From: Dinoroseobacter sp049800775
GTDB lineage: Bacteria; Pseudomonadota; Alphaproteobacteria; Rhodobacterales; Rhodobacteraceae
Direction: 5' to 3'
Assembly: GCF_049800775.1 (NCBI RefSeq)
Contig: NZ_JBNAFR010000006.1
Location: forward strand, 1-64,000
DNA: 64,000 nucleotides
This document shows, in pieces, positions 9,865 through 18,503 of the stretch. Every line of letters starts with the position of its first letter. Position 1 is the stretch's first letter. The position numbers were made by a program, and so were the translations under genes. The notes beneath the pieces were generated by a model. That model was not told where the DNA came from, did not search any database, and saw nothing but the letters and a program-made list of their open reading frames with translations.

Positions 9865-12557
9865 TGCTCTCGCTGAACCTGCTGGTGGTGATCTCGCTTG
9901 CCTATGTGGTGTTCCTCTTCGCGGTGGCCTTCGTGGCCGAGCGTCGGGCCTCACAGGGCAAGATCGGCTGGCTGCGCGCGCCGATGATCTACACGCTCAG
10001 CCTCTCGGTCTATTGCACAGCCTGGACCTTCTACGGCGCCGTGGGGTACGCGGCCCGCTCGGGGCTGGAATTTGTCACGATCTATCTCGGCCCGACGCTC
10101 GTCTTCGTGGGCTGGTGGTGGCTCCTGCGCAAGCTCGTGCGCATCGGCCGCGCCCAGCGGATCACCTCGATCGCGGATCTCATCTCGTCACGCTACGGCA
10201 AGTCGAACGGGCTGGCCGTGATCGTGACCGTGGTCGCGGTGATTGCGTCTGCGCCCTATATCGCGTTGCAGCTGCAATCGGTCTCGCTGTCCCTCGCGGT
10301 CTTCGGAGCCGAGGATATGGCGGATCTCGCCAACCCGGTGGACGGGGTGACCGACGGGCTCTGGGTGGCGATCGGTCTTGCGATTTTCACGGTGCTCTTC
10401 GGGACCCGGAACCTCGATGTGAACGAGCGCCATCACGGCGTGGTCATGGCCATTGCCGTGGAGGCCATCGTCAAGCTCGTGGCCCTGCTGGCCGTGGGTG
10501 TCTTCGTGGTCTGGGGCATTGGCGGCGGTGTCGCGGATGTGCTGGCCCGGATCGACGCCTCGCCCGTCTCCGCATGGGAGGTGCAGGGCGGCCGCTGGGT
10601 CGGGTTGATCTTCGTCTCCGCCGCGGCGGTCATCTGTCTGCCACGCATGTTCCAGGTGCTCGTCGTCGAGAATGCCGATGAAAGCCATCTGAGTACGGCA
10701 AGCTGGGCCTTTCCGGCCTATCTGATGCTGATGAGTCTTTTCGTGATCCCCATTGCGGTGGTCGGGCTCGACATCATGCCCGAGGGGGCGAACCCGGATC
10801 TCTTTGTTCTGACGCTGCCCCTGTCCCAGGACCAGAACACGCTGGCGGCGCTGGCCTTCCTCGGGGGGTTCTCCTCGGCCACCTCCATGGTGATCGTGGC
10901 GGCGATCGCGCTCTCGACCATGGTGTCGAACCACCTGATCATGCCGGTTTGGCTGAGCTTTCAGGATGGCGGCAAGGCGAGTGTCTCGGGCGATGTGCGC
11001 CGCGCGATGTTGCTGTCGCGCCGGGTGTCCATCGCGGCGGTGCTGGGGCTCGGCTTTGCCTATTACGCGGTGTCCGAGAGCGGCGAGGCGCTGGCGGCAA
11101 TCGGTCTGATCTCCTTTGTCGGGGCGGCACAGATCCTGCCTGCGCTTCTGGGCGGGATCTTCTGGCGGGGCGCGACCCGGCGCGGCGCGGTGGCGGGGCT
11201 GGTCGCGGGGTTCGCGCTTTGGGGATACACGCTCTATCTGCCGAGCCTCGCGGTTCCGCAATCGCTCTTTGCCGATATCGTCGCCCATGGACCTCTTGGG
11301 ATCGGCTTTCTCAAGCCCCACGCCCTGTTCGGTCTGACCGGGCTCGATCCGCTGGTCCATACGCTTTTGTGGTCCATGGTGGTGAATGGCGGGCTGTTCC
11401 TCGGGGTTTCTCTTTTGTCTTTCCCGTCCCCGATGGAGCGTTTGCAGGGCGCGCAATTCGTCAATGTGTTCGAGCATTCCTCCACCCCGCGCAGCTGGGC
11501 CGGCGGGCGGGCCGAAGCCGAGGACCTGCTCATCATGGCGCAGCGGATCCTCGGGCCCCAGCACGCCCAGAGCGTCTTTGTCCGCGCCGCCGCCGAACAG
11601 GGCAAGACGGGCTACCTGCCGGATACCACGCCGGAATTCCTCGTGGATCTGGAGCGCGAGCTGGCCGGGTCGGTCGGGGCTGCCACCGCCCATGCGATGA
11701 TTGCCCAGATCAATGGCGGGGCTGCGGTCTCCGTGCGCGAGCTGATGGCCGTGGCCGATGAAACCGCGCAGATGATGGAGTATTCGAGCCAGCTCGAGGC
11801 GAAGTCCCGCGAGCTGGAAGCGACCGCCTCCAAGCTGCGCGAGGCCAATGAAAAGCTGACTGAGCTGTCGATCCAGAAGGATGCCTTTCTCAGCCAGATC
11901 AGCCACGAATTGCGCACGCCGATGACCTCGATCCGCTCATTCTCCGAGATCCTGATGGAGGGCACCCTCGAGAGCGCCGCACAGACCCGCTATTCCACCA
12001 TCATTCATGACGAGAGCCTGCGCCTGACCCGGTTGCTGGACGATCTTCTGGATCTCAGCGTGCTGGAGAACGGGCAAGTGGTCCTCAACCCGCAGGAAGA
12101 GGTGCTGAGCGACCTGCTCGACCGGGCGCTGTCGGCCACGGCGGCGGGGCGCAACCGGCCGCTCAAGGTGCTGCGCGACCCGGACCGTGAGGATCACCTG
12201 ATCCATACGGATACGGATCGGCTGGTGCAGGTGTTCATCAATATCATCGCCAACACCATCAAGTATTGCGATGCGGACGAGCCTGAACTGACAATCCGTG
12301 TCGGCACCACTGGCGCTGCCCTGGCGCTCGACTTCATCGACAATGGCTCGGGCATCCCCGCGCGCAGTCAAAGCGTCATCTTCGAGAAATTCGCCCGGCT
12401 CGACGATCAGTCCAAGGCCGGGGGCGCCGGGCTGGGGCTGGCGATCTGCCGCGAGGTGATGGTGAAGCTTGGGGGCTCGATCAGCTATCTGCGCGGTCAG
12501 AAGGGGGCGGCCTTCCGCGTGACGTTCCCGATGCGGATTTCCCGGGCGGTTGCCTGA
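9864..12557 (+). CDS. SLC5-STAC hybrid sensor histidine kinase (CrbS/CbrA-like)
   Basis: An 897-residue inner-membrane protein. Residues 1 to about 525 form a sodium:solute symporter (SLC5) domain with roughly 13 helices; about 549-615 match the STAC linker (ERELAGSVGAATAHAMI near 596); 625-672 are a charged coiled coil; the H-box SQISHELRTPMTSI places the phosphorylated histidine at H681; and the ATPase domain shows an N-box near 796 and G boxes near 825 and 853. There is no PAS and no attached receiver, so the upstream stand-alone receiver probably fills that role. CrbS relatives control acs in Vibrio and Pseudomonas; acs lies 8 kb away here, with a ScfR gene between. Whether the SLC5 part transports, senses or both is unknown. 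Confidence 0.9.
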   Translation: MLSLNLLVVISLAYVVFLFAVAFVAERRASQGKIGWLRAPMIYTLSLSVYCTAWTFYGAVGYAARSGLEFVTIYLGPTLVFVGWWWLLRKLVRIGRAQRITSIADLISSRYGKSNGLAVIVTVVAVIASAPYIALQLQSVSLSLAVFGAEDMADLANPVDGVTDGLWVAIGLAIFTVLFGTRNLDVNERHHGVVMAIAVEAIVKLVALLAVGVFVVWGIGGGVADVLARIDASPVSAWEVQGGRWVGLIFVSAAAVICLPRMFQVLVVENADESHLSTASWAFPAYLMLMSLFVIPIAVVGLDIMPEGANPDLFVLTLPLSQDQNTLAALAFLGGFSSATSMVIVAAIALSTMVSNHLIMPVWLSFQDGGKASVSGDVRRAMLLSRRVSIAAVLGLGFAYYAVSESGEALAAIGLISFVGAAQILPALLGGIFWRGATRRGAVAGLVAGFALWGYTLYLPSLAVPQSLFADIVAHGPLGIGFLKPHALFGLTGLDPLVHTLLWSMVVNGGLFLGVSLLSFPSPMERLQGAQFVNVFEHSSTPRSWAGGRAEAEDLLIMAQRILGPQHAQSVFVRAAAEQGKTGYLPDTTPEFLVDLERELAGSVGAATAHAMIAQINGGAAVSVRELMAVADETAQMMEYSSQLEAKSRELEATASKLREANEKLTELSIQKDAFLSQISHELRTPMTSIRSFSEILMEGTLESAAQTRYSTIIHDESLRLTRLLDDLLDLSVLENGQVVLNPQEEVLSDLLDRALSATAAGRNRPLKVLRDPDREDHLIHTDTDRLVQVFINIIANTIKYCDADEPELTIRVGTTGAALALDFIDNGSGIPARSQSVIFEKFARLDDQSKAGGAGLGLAICREVMVKLGGSISYLRGQKGAAFRVTFPMRISRAVA

Positions 12558-12649
12558 ATTGTCGCGGTTTTGGCGGCGACCGGTTACCGGGCATTAACGG
12601 GTTCTGCGCGACAACAAGGCGTCCCGAATTGCAGAACGCGAGTCGCCCC

Positions 12650-13651
12650 ATGTCCAATCCCGATCAGACCAGCCTTTTACGGCGCAAGATGGAGACCTCG
12701 CCCGCGCCTGCGGCCGGGTCCCTCGCGGTCACGCTGGAGACCGGCTGCATGAAGGCGATGGCGCGGGCCGGGTTCATCGCTGCCGGGCTCAAGGTGTCGG
12801 CGCAGACGGTTGAGGTGACCGACGTTTCTGGCGGGCTGGAATTGGGCGATGTCATGGCCGAGGCGGGCCTGATCATTCCCTGTCCAGCGCCAGACGAGGC
12901 CGAAGGCTATCTGGCCCTGTCTCCGGGCGGCTTGACCGCGCTGGTGGAGAAAACCACGACAGGACGTATTTCCGACGGGGAAGGGGAGCCGCGCTCTGCG
13001 AGCACCATTGACCGCCTGTTGTGCCATGGATTTCTGGAGCGGTTCCTCGAAGCCTGGCGTGAGCTGATGGAGGGGAGCGTCCATGAAGCCTGGCTGGCTG
13101 ACTTCGCCCCCGCGGATCGCATGATCCCACCCGAAATCATCGGCATGTCCGCGGTGGACGTGCCCTATAGGGTCCACACCATCGAAGCGAAATTCGATGG
13201 CAGCCGCGCGGTGACGTTCTGGGCGGCCCTGCCGCAAGCCCGTCCGCAAGCTGGAGGCGTCGCTGTCCCCGAAGAAACGGAACGCGGGGTCGAGGATTGG
13301 GCCAAGGATTGGCGCGCCGCTGTCCTCGAAAGCCCGGCGGAACTCGAAGCGGTCCTGTGCAAGCTCGAACTGACCCTGGACGAAGTGCGCCGTTGGGCCG
13401 TGGGCGATCAGGTGCCGATCCCGGCATCTGCGCTCTCGTCGGTGACGATCGGGCGGCGCAACGGGCCCTGCGTGGCGACAGCACGGCTGGGGCAGGCCCG
13501 GGGCGTGCGCGCCCTGCGCCTCAACGAGATCAGCGCCCAACGCGCGCCCAAGGCGACCGCCAAGGCGGAAACACCGCCCCAGGCGCTTGCCCATAATCCC
13601 GAAGGGTTCGAAGACGGCGCGGGCCTTGCCATAACATCGGACCCGAGCTGA
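12650..13651 (+). CDS. FliM/FliN-family (SpoA-domain) protein, orphan
   Basis: A 333-residue protein whose C-terminal part (about residues 235-310, with LELTLDEVRRWAVGDQVPIP) matches the SpoA/surface-presentation domain of flagellar motor switch proteins FliM and FliN. The N-terminal two thirds are diverged but FliM-like in length. The tail after 310 is Ala/Pro-rich. No flagellar gene is near, so it is either a remote part of the motor switch or a repurposed copy. The ATG at 12650 lacks a clear ribosome site; an ATG at 12689 is an alternative. It lies about 90 bp after the kinase gene on the same strand. Confidence 0.7.
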   Translation: MSNPDQTSLLRRKMETSPAPAAGSLAVTLETGCMKAMARAGFIAAGLKVSAQTVEVTDVSGGLELGDVMAEAGLIIPCPAPDEAEGYLALSPGGLTALVEKTTTGRISDGEGEPRSASTIDRLLCHGFLERFLEAWRELMEGSVHEAWLADFAPADRMIPPEIIGMSAVDVPYRVHTIEAKFDGSRAVTFWAALPQARPQAGGVAVPEETERGVEDWAKDWRAAVLESPAELEAVLCKLELTLDEVRRWAVGDQVPIPASALSSVTIGRRNGPCVATARLGQARGVRALRLNEISAQRAPKATAKAETPPQALAHNPEGFEDGAGLAITSDPS

Positions 13652-13660
13652 CCCGCCGTC

Positions 13661-13687
13661 TGCTCCGACATCGGGACGATGTCAGCA
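13661..13687. terminator. Hairpin between convergent genes
   Basis: A stem of TGCT+GACATC pairing with GATGTC+AGCA, with a 2-nt bulge and a 5-nt loop, lies in the 64-bp gap between two convergent genes. No T-run follows on either strand, so termination is plausible but unproven. Confidence 0.35.
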
Positions 13688-13715
13688 TTGGGCCACGGCC
13701 CGACGTGCCGCTTGT

Positions 13716-14144
13716 TCAGCGTTGGGCGGCCAGGGCATCTAGTTGCGGACGCATTCCATCCAGCGCGTATCCCGCCCCGGACAGCGCTGCGAGAATGTCA
13801 TCGGTGGACATCTCTCCGGCCATGGCAAAGGCCCAGAGGATCGCAGAGCGTGTGCCCGACGCGCAATAGGCCAGCACCGCGCCATCGGTTTCGGCCATCA
13901 CCTTGGCTTGGGCCTGAACATCTTCAAGAGACAGCCCGCCGCCCATGACGGGGTTGTCGTAGAATGCGAGACCTGCGGCCTCGACAGCGGTGCGCAGCAC
14001 ATCTGCCCGCAGTTCCACAGGGTTTTCCATGTCCGGGCGATTGCAAATCACTGCGGCGACCCCCGCTTCGGCAAGAGCCGGGATGTCTTCCGGCGCGATC
14101 TGCGGGGAGACGGCGAAATTGGGCGAGAGCGAACGGATATCCAT
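13716..14144 (-). CDS. TIGR01244/DUF442 family phosphatase- or sulfurtransferase-like protein
   Basis: A 142-residue small protein of the DUF442 (beta-lactamase-hydrolase-like N-domain) family, which has a dual-specificity-phosphatase/rhodanese-like fold. The active-site loop is C94-A-S-G-T-R99, preceded by the sequence VLAYC. The N-terminal LSPNFAVSPQIAPEDIPALAEAG is the family signature. Related domains are linked to sulfide oxidation (Blh of the Bigr operon), but no partner dioxygenase or BigR gene is next to it. Start ATG at 14142-14144, preferred over one nine codons upstream by family length. Confidence 0.8.
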   Translation of the reverse strand: MDIRSLSPNFAVSPQIAPEDIPALAEAGVAAVICNRPDMENPVELRADVLRTAVEAAGLAFYDNPVMGGGLSLEDVQAQAKVMAETDGAVLAYCASGTRSAILWAFAMAGEMSTDDILAALSGAGYALDGMRPQLDALAAQR

Positions 14145-14292
14145 AGCGGCGTATGTAGAAGGCCCGCGCAACGACGTCGAGTCTGCAAAAACGCGCGGTC
14201 GTGCGTCGCAAATCCGTCACCGTTGACCTGTATCAAGGCCGTGACGGTTTGAAGTGTCTAATGTGCTGACAAGGACGTCACGGGGGGTGACA

Positions 14293-14607
14293 ATGACTGA
14301 TTTGATGGAGCGCCAACAGGCATTGCGCGCGCGGCGCCGCGATTTGATCAACCGGTTGCGGGAGACCCGGCTCAGTGCCGAACCGCGCCGGCAGATACGG
14401 GAGCACGGGGCAGGGAGCCCGACCTTCGGACCCGCGCTTTCGACGCAGGGAACGGTCCGGCAATTGCGTCGGCTTCAGGCCGCACTCGACCGGGTCGCCG
14501 ATGGGCGCTACGGGATCTGCATGCAATGCGGCGGCCAGATCAGCGCGGCACGGCTGAACGCGGACCCCTCCACGACACTCTGCGCCTCTTGCAAAGGGGA
14601 AGGTTAA
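14293..14607 (+). CDS. DksA/TraR-family zinc-finger protein
   Basis: A 104-residue DksA-like protein. A basic helical N-terminus (residues 1-35) and a second helix (about 52-70) precede the C4 zinc finger C76-x2-C79-x17-C97-x2-C100 with the typical YGICMQCGGQI and CASCKGEG. Proteins of this family act at the RNA polymerase secondary channel; the acidic coiled-coil tip of full-length DksA is not obvious in this short form. Start ATG at 14293 has GGGGGGTGA just before it; an ATG-like start further upstream has no ribosome site. Confidence 0.8.
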   Translation: MTDLMERQQALRARRRDLINRLRETRLSAEPRRQIREHGAGSPTFGPALSTQGTVRQLRRLQAALDRVADGRYGICMQCGGQISAARLNADPSTTLCASCKGEG

Positions 14608-14660
14608 TCCCAACCTGTGCAATGGCCCTTTGGTTCACCAGATCGCTAGGGAGCAACGCG

Positions 14661-14888
14661 ATGACAACTGACCAAGCCCTCACCAAGGTCTTCACCCTTC
14701 TCGACCGGGTGCAGGCCGACCCGGCCCGCGGATTTGTGTGCGAGGCCGAACTGGCCCGCGCTGTCACGGAGCTCGAAGCCAAGAATGTCGAAGTGCCCTC
14801 GTCGCTTGTCGATCTCTGCGCGCGTCTGCGTGCCGAGAAGCGGGCCTTTGAAGCGCAGGAAGATGCGTTCGACAACATGCCGATCTGA
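14661..14888 (+). CDS. Small conserved hypothetical protein
   Basis: A 75-residue acidic, helical protein beginning MTTDQALTKVFTLLDRVQ and ending EAQEDAFDNMPI. I do not recognise a named family. A CTAGGGAGCAA ribosome site precedes the ATG, codon use is like its neighbours, and a strong terminator follows, all of which support a real gene. It follows the DksA-like gene by 53 bp on the same strand. Confidence 0.6.
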   Translation: MTTDQALTKVFTLLDRVQADPARGFVCEAELARAVTELEAKNVEVPSSLVDLCARLRAEKRAFEAQEDAFDNMPI

Positions 14889-14930
14889 TCCGCATGCCGG
14901 ACGGATCTGCATAGTCCCAGATCCAGCTCA

Positions 14931-14957
14931 AAGGCGATCCGCAAGGGTCGCCTTTTT
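14931..14957 (+). terminator. Intrinsic terminator nested in a larger inverted repeat
   Basis: A stem AAGGCGA/TCGCCTT (14931-14937 with 14948-14954) is followed by five T. The flanks GCTCAAA (14926-14932) and TTTGAGC (14961-14967) form a second, overlapping inverted repeat, so two alternative folds are possible. Confidence 0.75.
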
Positions 14958-15174
14958 CGGTTTGAGCCTTTCTCTCCCGCGCGGTGGCGGGCTCTGGCGG
15001 TTGCATCAGGTGTCCGCGAATTTCCTGTAAGAACGCCCGTTTCCCGGGCAAGGCTGTTGTTGCGGCGGAGCCATCAATCCGCACCTGTTAACCCTATTGC
15101 AAACCTATGCGACTGCTGTCAGCGTGCTCCCAAAACGGGGCGTCACGACCCCAGGTCATGACAGGGAGACAGAG

Positions 15175-16410
15175 ATGACTTTGATGAAATCGGCACTGGC
15201 CACGTCCGCATGCATGCTATTGGGAAGTGGTGGGGCTTGGGCCTGTGATGTCTCGGCTGGCTCAATTCGCATTTTGTCTAATGATTTCCCGGCATTGCAG
15301 GCGGTGAATGGCGCGGCAGCCGAATGCGCCGCCGATGGCGTGACGGTCACGGCGAACATGACGACCGAGCATCGGAACATTCAGGTGCCTGCCCTTACCG
15401 CGGACCCGGCGGAATATACCGTGGCGGTCGTGTCCAACAGCTCTCTCGTGCCGCTGCTGACGGACGGCCTGGTGCGGACGCTCGATGATCTGATTGCCGC
15501 CCATGGCGCGACGGTGTCCCCGAACCAGCGGATCGTGATCAATGGCGAAACCAAGGCGATCGCCTTCCAGGCCAACGCCCAGCATCTCTATTATCGCGAG
15601 GATATCCTGCAGGAGGTCGGCCTTGATGTGCCCGAGACCTATGCCGAGGTCCTCGCGGCAGCCAAGGCGATCAAGGAGGCTGGCCTGATGGAGTTCCCCG
15701 TGGGGGGCACCTACAAGGCGGGCTGGAATGTCGCGCAGGAATTCGTGAACATGTATCTGGGCACGGGTGGTGCCTTCTTCGAGCCGGGATCGGCGGCCCC
15801 TGCCATCGCCAATGCTCAAGGTGAAGCCGCGCTGGAGATGATGAAGGCGCTCACTGAATACATGAACCCGGACTATTTGACATATGATTCCAATGCATTG
15901 CAGGCGGAATTTGAAGCAGGAAACGTGGCGCTCGCCAATTTCTGGGGCTCACGGGCCGGCGGTGTGACAGATGCGGAAGGGGCCGCGCCCGAGATTGCCG
16001 GCGCGATCAAGTTCGCCGCCGCCCCGACCATCGGGGATGGCGGGCGTCCGGCCTCCACCCTCTGGTGGGATGGCTTCACCATCGCCTCGAATATCAGCGA
16101 CGAGGACGCGACCGCGAGCTTCATCGCCATGCTCAATGGCGCATCGACAGATGTGGCCAATGCCAATCCGGATGCTGCGGTTTGGCTGATTGACGGGTAC
16201 ACGCCCGGTGCCGCCGCGACCGGGGTACTGGCCACCGCGCAGGCGGGCACGGCGCCCTATCCGATGCTGCCCTATATGAGCCTGCTGCATACGGCGCTCG
16301 GCACGGAGATTGTCGAGTTCCTGCAGGGCGGCGAAAGCGCAGCCCAGGCGCTCGCGGATGTGGAAGCCTCCTATATCGCGGCGGCCAAGGAAGCAGGCTT
16401 TCTCAACTAA
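15175..16410 (+). CDS. Carbohydrate-type ABC importer, substrate-binding protein
   Basis: A 411-residue family 1 (maltose/glycerol-phosphate-type) solute-binding protein. A Sec signal peptide occupies residues 1-23 with cleavage after AWA. The mature part has the usual two-lobe pattern, with IAFQANAQHLYYREDILQEVGLDVPETYAEVLAAA near the hinge, a typical sugar-binder stretch. The ATG at 15175 follows GGGAGACAG. It heads an operon with two permeases, an ATPase and a SnoaL-like protein. No catabolic enzyme is linked, so the sugar or polyol is unknown. Confidence 0.9.
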   Translation: MTLMKSALATSACMLLGSGGAWACDVSAGSIRILSNDFPALQAVNGAAAECAADGVTVTANMTTEHRNIQVPALTADPAEYTVAVVSNSSLVPLLTDGLVRTLDDLIAAHGATVSPNQRIVINGETKAIAFQANAQHLYYREDILQEVGLDVPETYAEVLAAAKAIKEAGLMEFPVGGTYKAGWNVAQEFVNMYLGTGGAFFEPGSAAPAIANAQGEAALEMMKALTEYMNPDYLTYDSNALQAEFEAGNVALANFWGSRAGGVTDAEGAAPEIAGAIKFAAAPTIGDGGRPASTLWWDGFTIASNISDEDATASFIAMLNGASTDVANANPDAAVWLIDGYTPGAAATGVLATAQAGTAPYPMLPYMSLLHTALGTEIVEFLQGGESAAQALADVEASYIAAAKEAGFLN

Positions 16411-16423
16411 GCGCGCGCGCAGG

Positions 16424-16447
16424 TCCGGGGCGGGTGCGCGCCCCGGA
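16424..16447 (+). other. Intercistronic hairpin after the sugar-binding protein gene
   Basis: A perfect 9-bp stem TCCGGGGCG/CGCCCCGGA with a 6-nt loop fills the 61-bp gap before the first permease gene. No T-run follows, favouring mRNA stabilisation or partial attenuation over full termination. Confidence 0.6.
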
Positions 16448-16471
16448 TAATCCCGTACCCCGGAGACCGAG

Positions 16472-17503
16472 ATGAAGCACAAGACGTTTTTCTGGTTCAT
16501 GCTGCCGTCGGCCTTCGCGATGCTCCTTTTCATCGCACTGCCCATCGCATCGGTCTTCGTGCAATCCCTCTTTGTCGAGAACGAGAAGGTGCTGGTTGAG
16601 GTCACAACGAGCGGCCCCTTTGGCAGCACCACCCAGGTGATGGTCGATGAAGAGGCGACGGCGGCCCTGAACGCTGCGCAGCCGCTGGGCCAGTTCAACG
16701 GGCTGGCCACCTATACGAACCGCAACCACCTGGCCTTTGCTGAGATCGGGGCGTTCTGGCGCAGCAGTGACAGTCTAGGCGCCTTCATCAAGCAGGTCTA
16801 TGGCCTGCCATTCTACAAGGCGCTGACCTTCACGCTGGCCTATACCTTCATCGTGACGCCCCTGATCATCGCGCTGGGGTTCCTGATCGCGGTGGCGGTG
16901 AACGCGCTGCCCAAGATTCTGAAGGGTCCGGTGATCTTCACCTCGCTTCTGCCGATGATCATCACGCCGCTGGTGGGCTCGCTGATCCTGTTCTGGATGA
17001 TCGACAGTCGCGGGGTGATCGGCAAGACGTTGCAGTTCATCTTCGAGGACCCGGATCTCAGCCTCAAGGCTTCGCCGACGCTGACCTGGATCACGTTGAT
17101 GGTGTATGGCGTCTGGTCCTCGGCGCCCTTTGCCTTCGTGGTGTTCTATGCTGGGCTGCAGACGGTGCCGCAGGACACGCTGGAATCCGCAATGATCGAC
17201 GGGGCCACCCGGTGGGAGCGGATCCGGTACGTGGTGCTCCCCTATCTGATGCCGCTCGTGACCTTTATCGCGCTCATCCAGCTTATGGACAATTTCCGGG
17301 TGTTCGAGCCGATCGTCGGGTTCAATGCCGAGGCGAATGCGACCTCGCTCAGTTGGATCATCTACAACGATCTCAGGGGAAGCGAAGTGTCCCTGTTCGG
17401 CTCTGCGGCCGCCACGTCGATGCTGACGATCCTAGGGGTCGCGATCCTGCTGACGCCGGTCCTGATCCGGACCTGGCGCGATTTCTCGAAGACGGGGCAC
17501 TGA
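16472..17503 (+). CDS. Carbohydrate-type ABC importer, permease 1 (MalF-like)
   Basis: A 343-residue membrane permease. An N-terminal helix (about 9-32) is followed by a roughly 90-residue periplasmic segment and five further helices. The ATPase-docking EAA loop reads ESAMIDGATRWERIRYVVLP near residue 240. The long periplasmic loop after helix 1 recalls MalF. The stop is 1 bp from the next start, so coupling to permease 2 is likely. Confidence 0.9.
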   Translation: MKHKTFFWFMLPSAFAMLLFIALPIASVFVQSLFVENEKVLVEVTTSGPFGSTTQVMVDEEATAALNAAQPLGQFNGLATYTNRNHLAFAEIGAFWRSSDSLGAFIKQVYGLPFYKALTFTLAYTFIVTPLIIALGFLIAVAVNALPKILKGPVIFTSLLPMIITPLVGSLILFWMIDSRGVIGKTLQFIFEDPDLSLKASPTLTWITLMVYGVWSSAPFAFVVFYAGLQTVPQDTLESAMIDGATRWERIRYVVLPYLMPLVTFIALIQLMDNFRVFEPIVGFNAEANATSLSWIIYNDLRGSEVSLFGSAAATSMLTILGVAILLTPVLIRTWRDFSKTGH

Positions 17504-17504
17504 G

Positions 17505-18389
17505 ATGGCGACCAATATCGCGACGCAACGATCCTTGCCCCTGCGGCTGTTCCTCTGGGGGTTCGTGCTGGTCTGGCTGGTGCTGGCGGCGTTCCCCTTC
17601 CTCTGGACCCTTTGGGGCTCGTTCAAGGTGCAGGGCGACTTCTTCAGCCGCGAGGACTGGCGCAACGCGCTCTCGGGGGTGCGGACGATTGCCGAGACCG
17701 GCGGGTATTTCACCGGTGGCGGCTATGAGGGCGCCTGGGTTCAGGAGGAGTTCTGGCGGGCGGGGCTGAACACGATGATCGTGACCCTCTGCGTGGTCGC
17801 GATCTCGCTGACCTTCGGAACGCTCGGGGGCTATGCGCTGAGCCGGTCGAGTTTCAAATACACGTTCTGGATCCTGATGGCGGCGCTGATCTTTCGCGCC
17901 ATGCCGCATATCACGCTGGTCTCGGGCTATCTGCTGCCGTTTTTCGAGCTGAACATCTGGGGGATCCTGCCGACGACGATCATCGTTCTGGTAGCGATCA
18001 ACCAGCCCTTCACCCTGTGGATGCTGCGTTCGTTCTTCATGAACATTCCGAAGGATCTGGATGAGAGCGCCATGGTCGATGGCTGCACCCGCTTTCAGGC
18101 CTTTCGCCGGGTGATCATCCCGGTCATGTGGCCGGGAGTGATCACCACGGGACTGTTCTCGTTCCTGCTGGCCTATAATGATTTCGCGGTGACGGCGACG
18201 CTGCTCAGTCAGGACAACCAGACCATGATCCCCAAGATCGCCAGTTTCCTGGGCACGACACAGCAGGAGGGCAATGTGATGTTCGCGGTCTCAGCGGTGG
18301 TGTCGGCCACGGCGCCGCTCTTCATCCTTGTGCTGTTCTTCCAGCGCCAGATCGTGAGCGGGTTGACCGCCGGGGCGGTGAAGGGATGA
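17505..18389 (+). CDS. Carbohydrate-type ABC importer, permease 2 (MalG-like)
   Basis: A 294-residue permease with six predicted helices. The EAA loop reads DESAMVDGCTRFQAFRRVIIP near residue 187. A soluble segment after helix 1 (about 45-85) contains a glycine-rich stretch. It begins 1 bp after the stop of permease 1 and completes the transmembrane pair. Confidence 0.9.
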   Translation: MATNIATQRSLPLRLFLWGFVLVWLVLAAFPFLWTLWGSFKVQGDFFSREDWRNALSGVRTIAETGGYFTGGGYEGAWVQEEFWRAGLNTMIVTLCVVAISLTFGTLGGYALSRSSFKYTFWILMAALIFRAMPHITLVSGYLLPFFELNIWGILPTTIIVLVAINQPFTLWMLRSFFMNIPKDLDESAMVDGCTRFQAFRRVIIPVMWPGVITTGLFSFLLAYNDFAVTATLLSQDNQTMIPKIASFLGTTQQEGNVMFAVSAVVSATAPLFILVLFFQRQIVSGLTAGAVKG

Positions 18390-18503
18390 GGCGGGCAGGG
18401 CGCTCTCCCGCCCCGCGCGACCTGCGGTCTTGGCGGGTTGGGCCCGGCGCGGGCCTGCGGCCCGCGGGTGAGTATTTTCAGAACAATGAGGGAGGCGGGC
18501 AGA

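Noticed and set aside
10188..11906. A 572-codon open frame on the minus strand
   Set aside because: It is antisense to the SLC5 kinase and is rich in H, R and Q like other shadow frames.
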